From the NCBI GenBank assembly GCA_947461325.1, contig CANHLD010000111.1:1-6130 (forward strand): a DNA stretch of 6,130 nucleotides, written 5' to 3'. Positions 6,024 through 6,130 of this stretch are shown here, in pieces. The position numbers were made by a program, and so were the translations under genes. Within the stretch, counting starts at the first letter, position 1, and each line of letters begins with the position of its first letter. Source of the DNA: Comamonadaceae bacterium (GTDB taxonomy: Bacteria > Pseudomonadota > Gammaproteobacteria > Burkholderiales > Burkholderiaceae_C). The notes below the pieces were generated by a model. The model ran no database searches, had not been told where the DNA came from, and worked only from the letters and a program-made list of their open reading frames with translations.

Positions 6024-6130
6024 ATGTCCGCATTGCCCGACAACTTGCACACGTTTGCATCCAATGACAGCGACTCCCAAGAAACGCGCGAATGGATGGA
6101 TGCACTGTCCGCTGTCATCGCCTCCGAAGG
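6024..6130 (+). CDS. aceE: Pyruvate dehydrogenase E1 component, 5' end only
   Basis: Only the first 35 codons are visible. The stretch DSDSQETREWMDAL followed by AVIASEG matches the conserved N-terminus of the homodimeric, thiamine-diphosphate-dependent E1 subunit AceE (in E. coli about DSDPQETREWLQAI), a protein of nearly 900 residues. The enzyme decarboxylates pyruvate and passes the acetyl group to the lipoyl E2 subunit of the pyruvate dehydrogenase complex in the cytosol. The ATG at 6024 is preceded by a strong AGGAG with 6-nt spacing, so the start is firm. It is transcribed away from the sensor kinase gene across a 139-bp shared region. In beta- and gammaproteobacteria aceF and often lpd follow, but they are outside the window. 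The call rests on a short segment but the motif is distinctive. Confidence 0.88.
   Translation, partial: MSALPDNLHTFASNDSDSQETREWMDALSAVIASE

Overview
The window looks like chromosomal DNA of a betaproteobacterium, most likely of the order Burkholderiales and close to Comamonadaceae. This is inferred from protein style (the OpdA, FolD and AceE sequences) and from a sensor/regulator pair sitting divergently next to aceE, an arrangement I recall from that group. Base composition is moderate, roughly half G+C by eye. I see no mobile element, RNA gene, CRISPR array or sign of recent transfer.

Layout: four genes on the minus strand form one tight cluster, read from right to left. First is a membrane-bound PAS sensor histidine kinase (3383-5884). 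After 34 bp comes a FixJ/NarL-type response regulator (2722-3348), after 5 bp folD (1865-2716), and after 6 bp the oligopeptidase A gene prlC/opdA (from 1858 leftward, running off the window edge with about 55-60 C-terminal residues missing). On the plus strand, across a 139-bp divergent intergenic region (5885-6023), lies the start of aceE, the E1 subunit of pyruvate dehydrogenase (6024 onward, only 35 codons visible).

How the parts may work together: the kinase has all HisKA/HATPase motifs, and the regulator has an intact phosphoacceptor and a LuxR-type DNA-binding domain, so they should be a working pair. FolD (one-carbon/folate metabolism) and OpdA (cytoplasmic peptide degradation) are housekeeping enzymes that appear to be co-transcribed behind the signalling genes. 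The divergent region is short and full of small repeats: a 13-nt imperfect direct repeat at 25-bp spacing, an 8-nt direct repeat at 20-bp spacing, and a TACC-AA-GGTA dyad inside a candidate promoter spacer. The most interesting hypothesis is that this two-component system controls aceE, and so entry of pyruvate into the TCA cycle, from these sites, perhaps together with its own operon. That is inference from position and repeats only.
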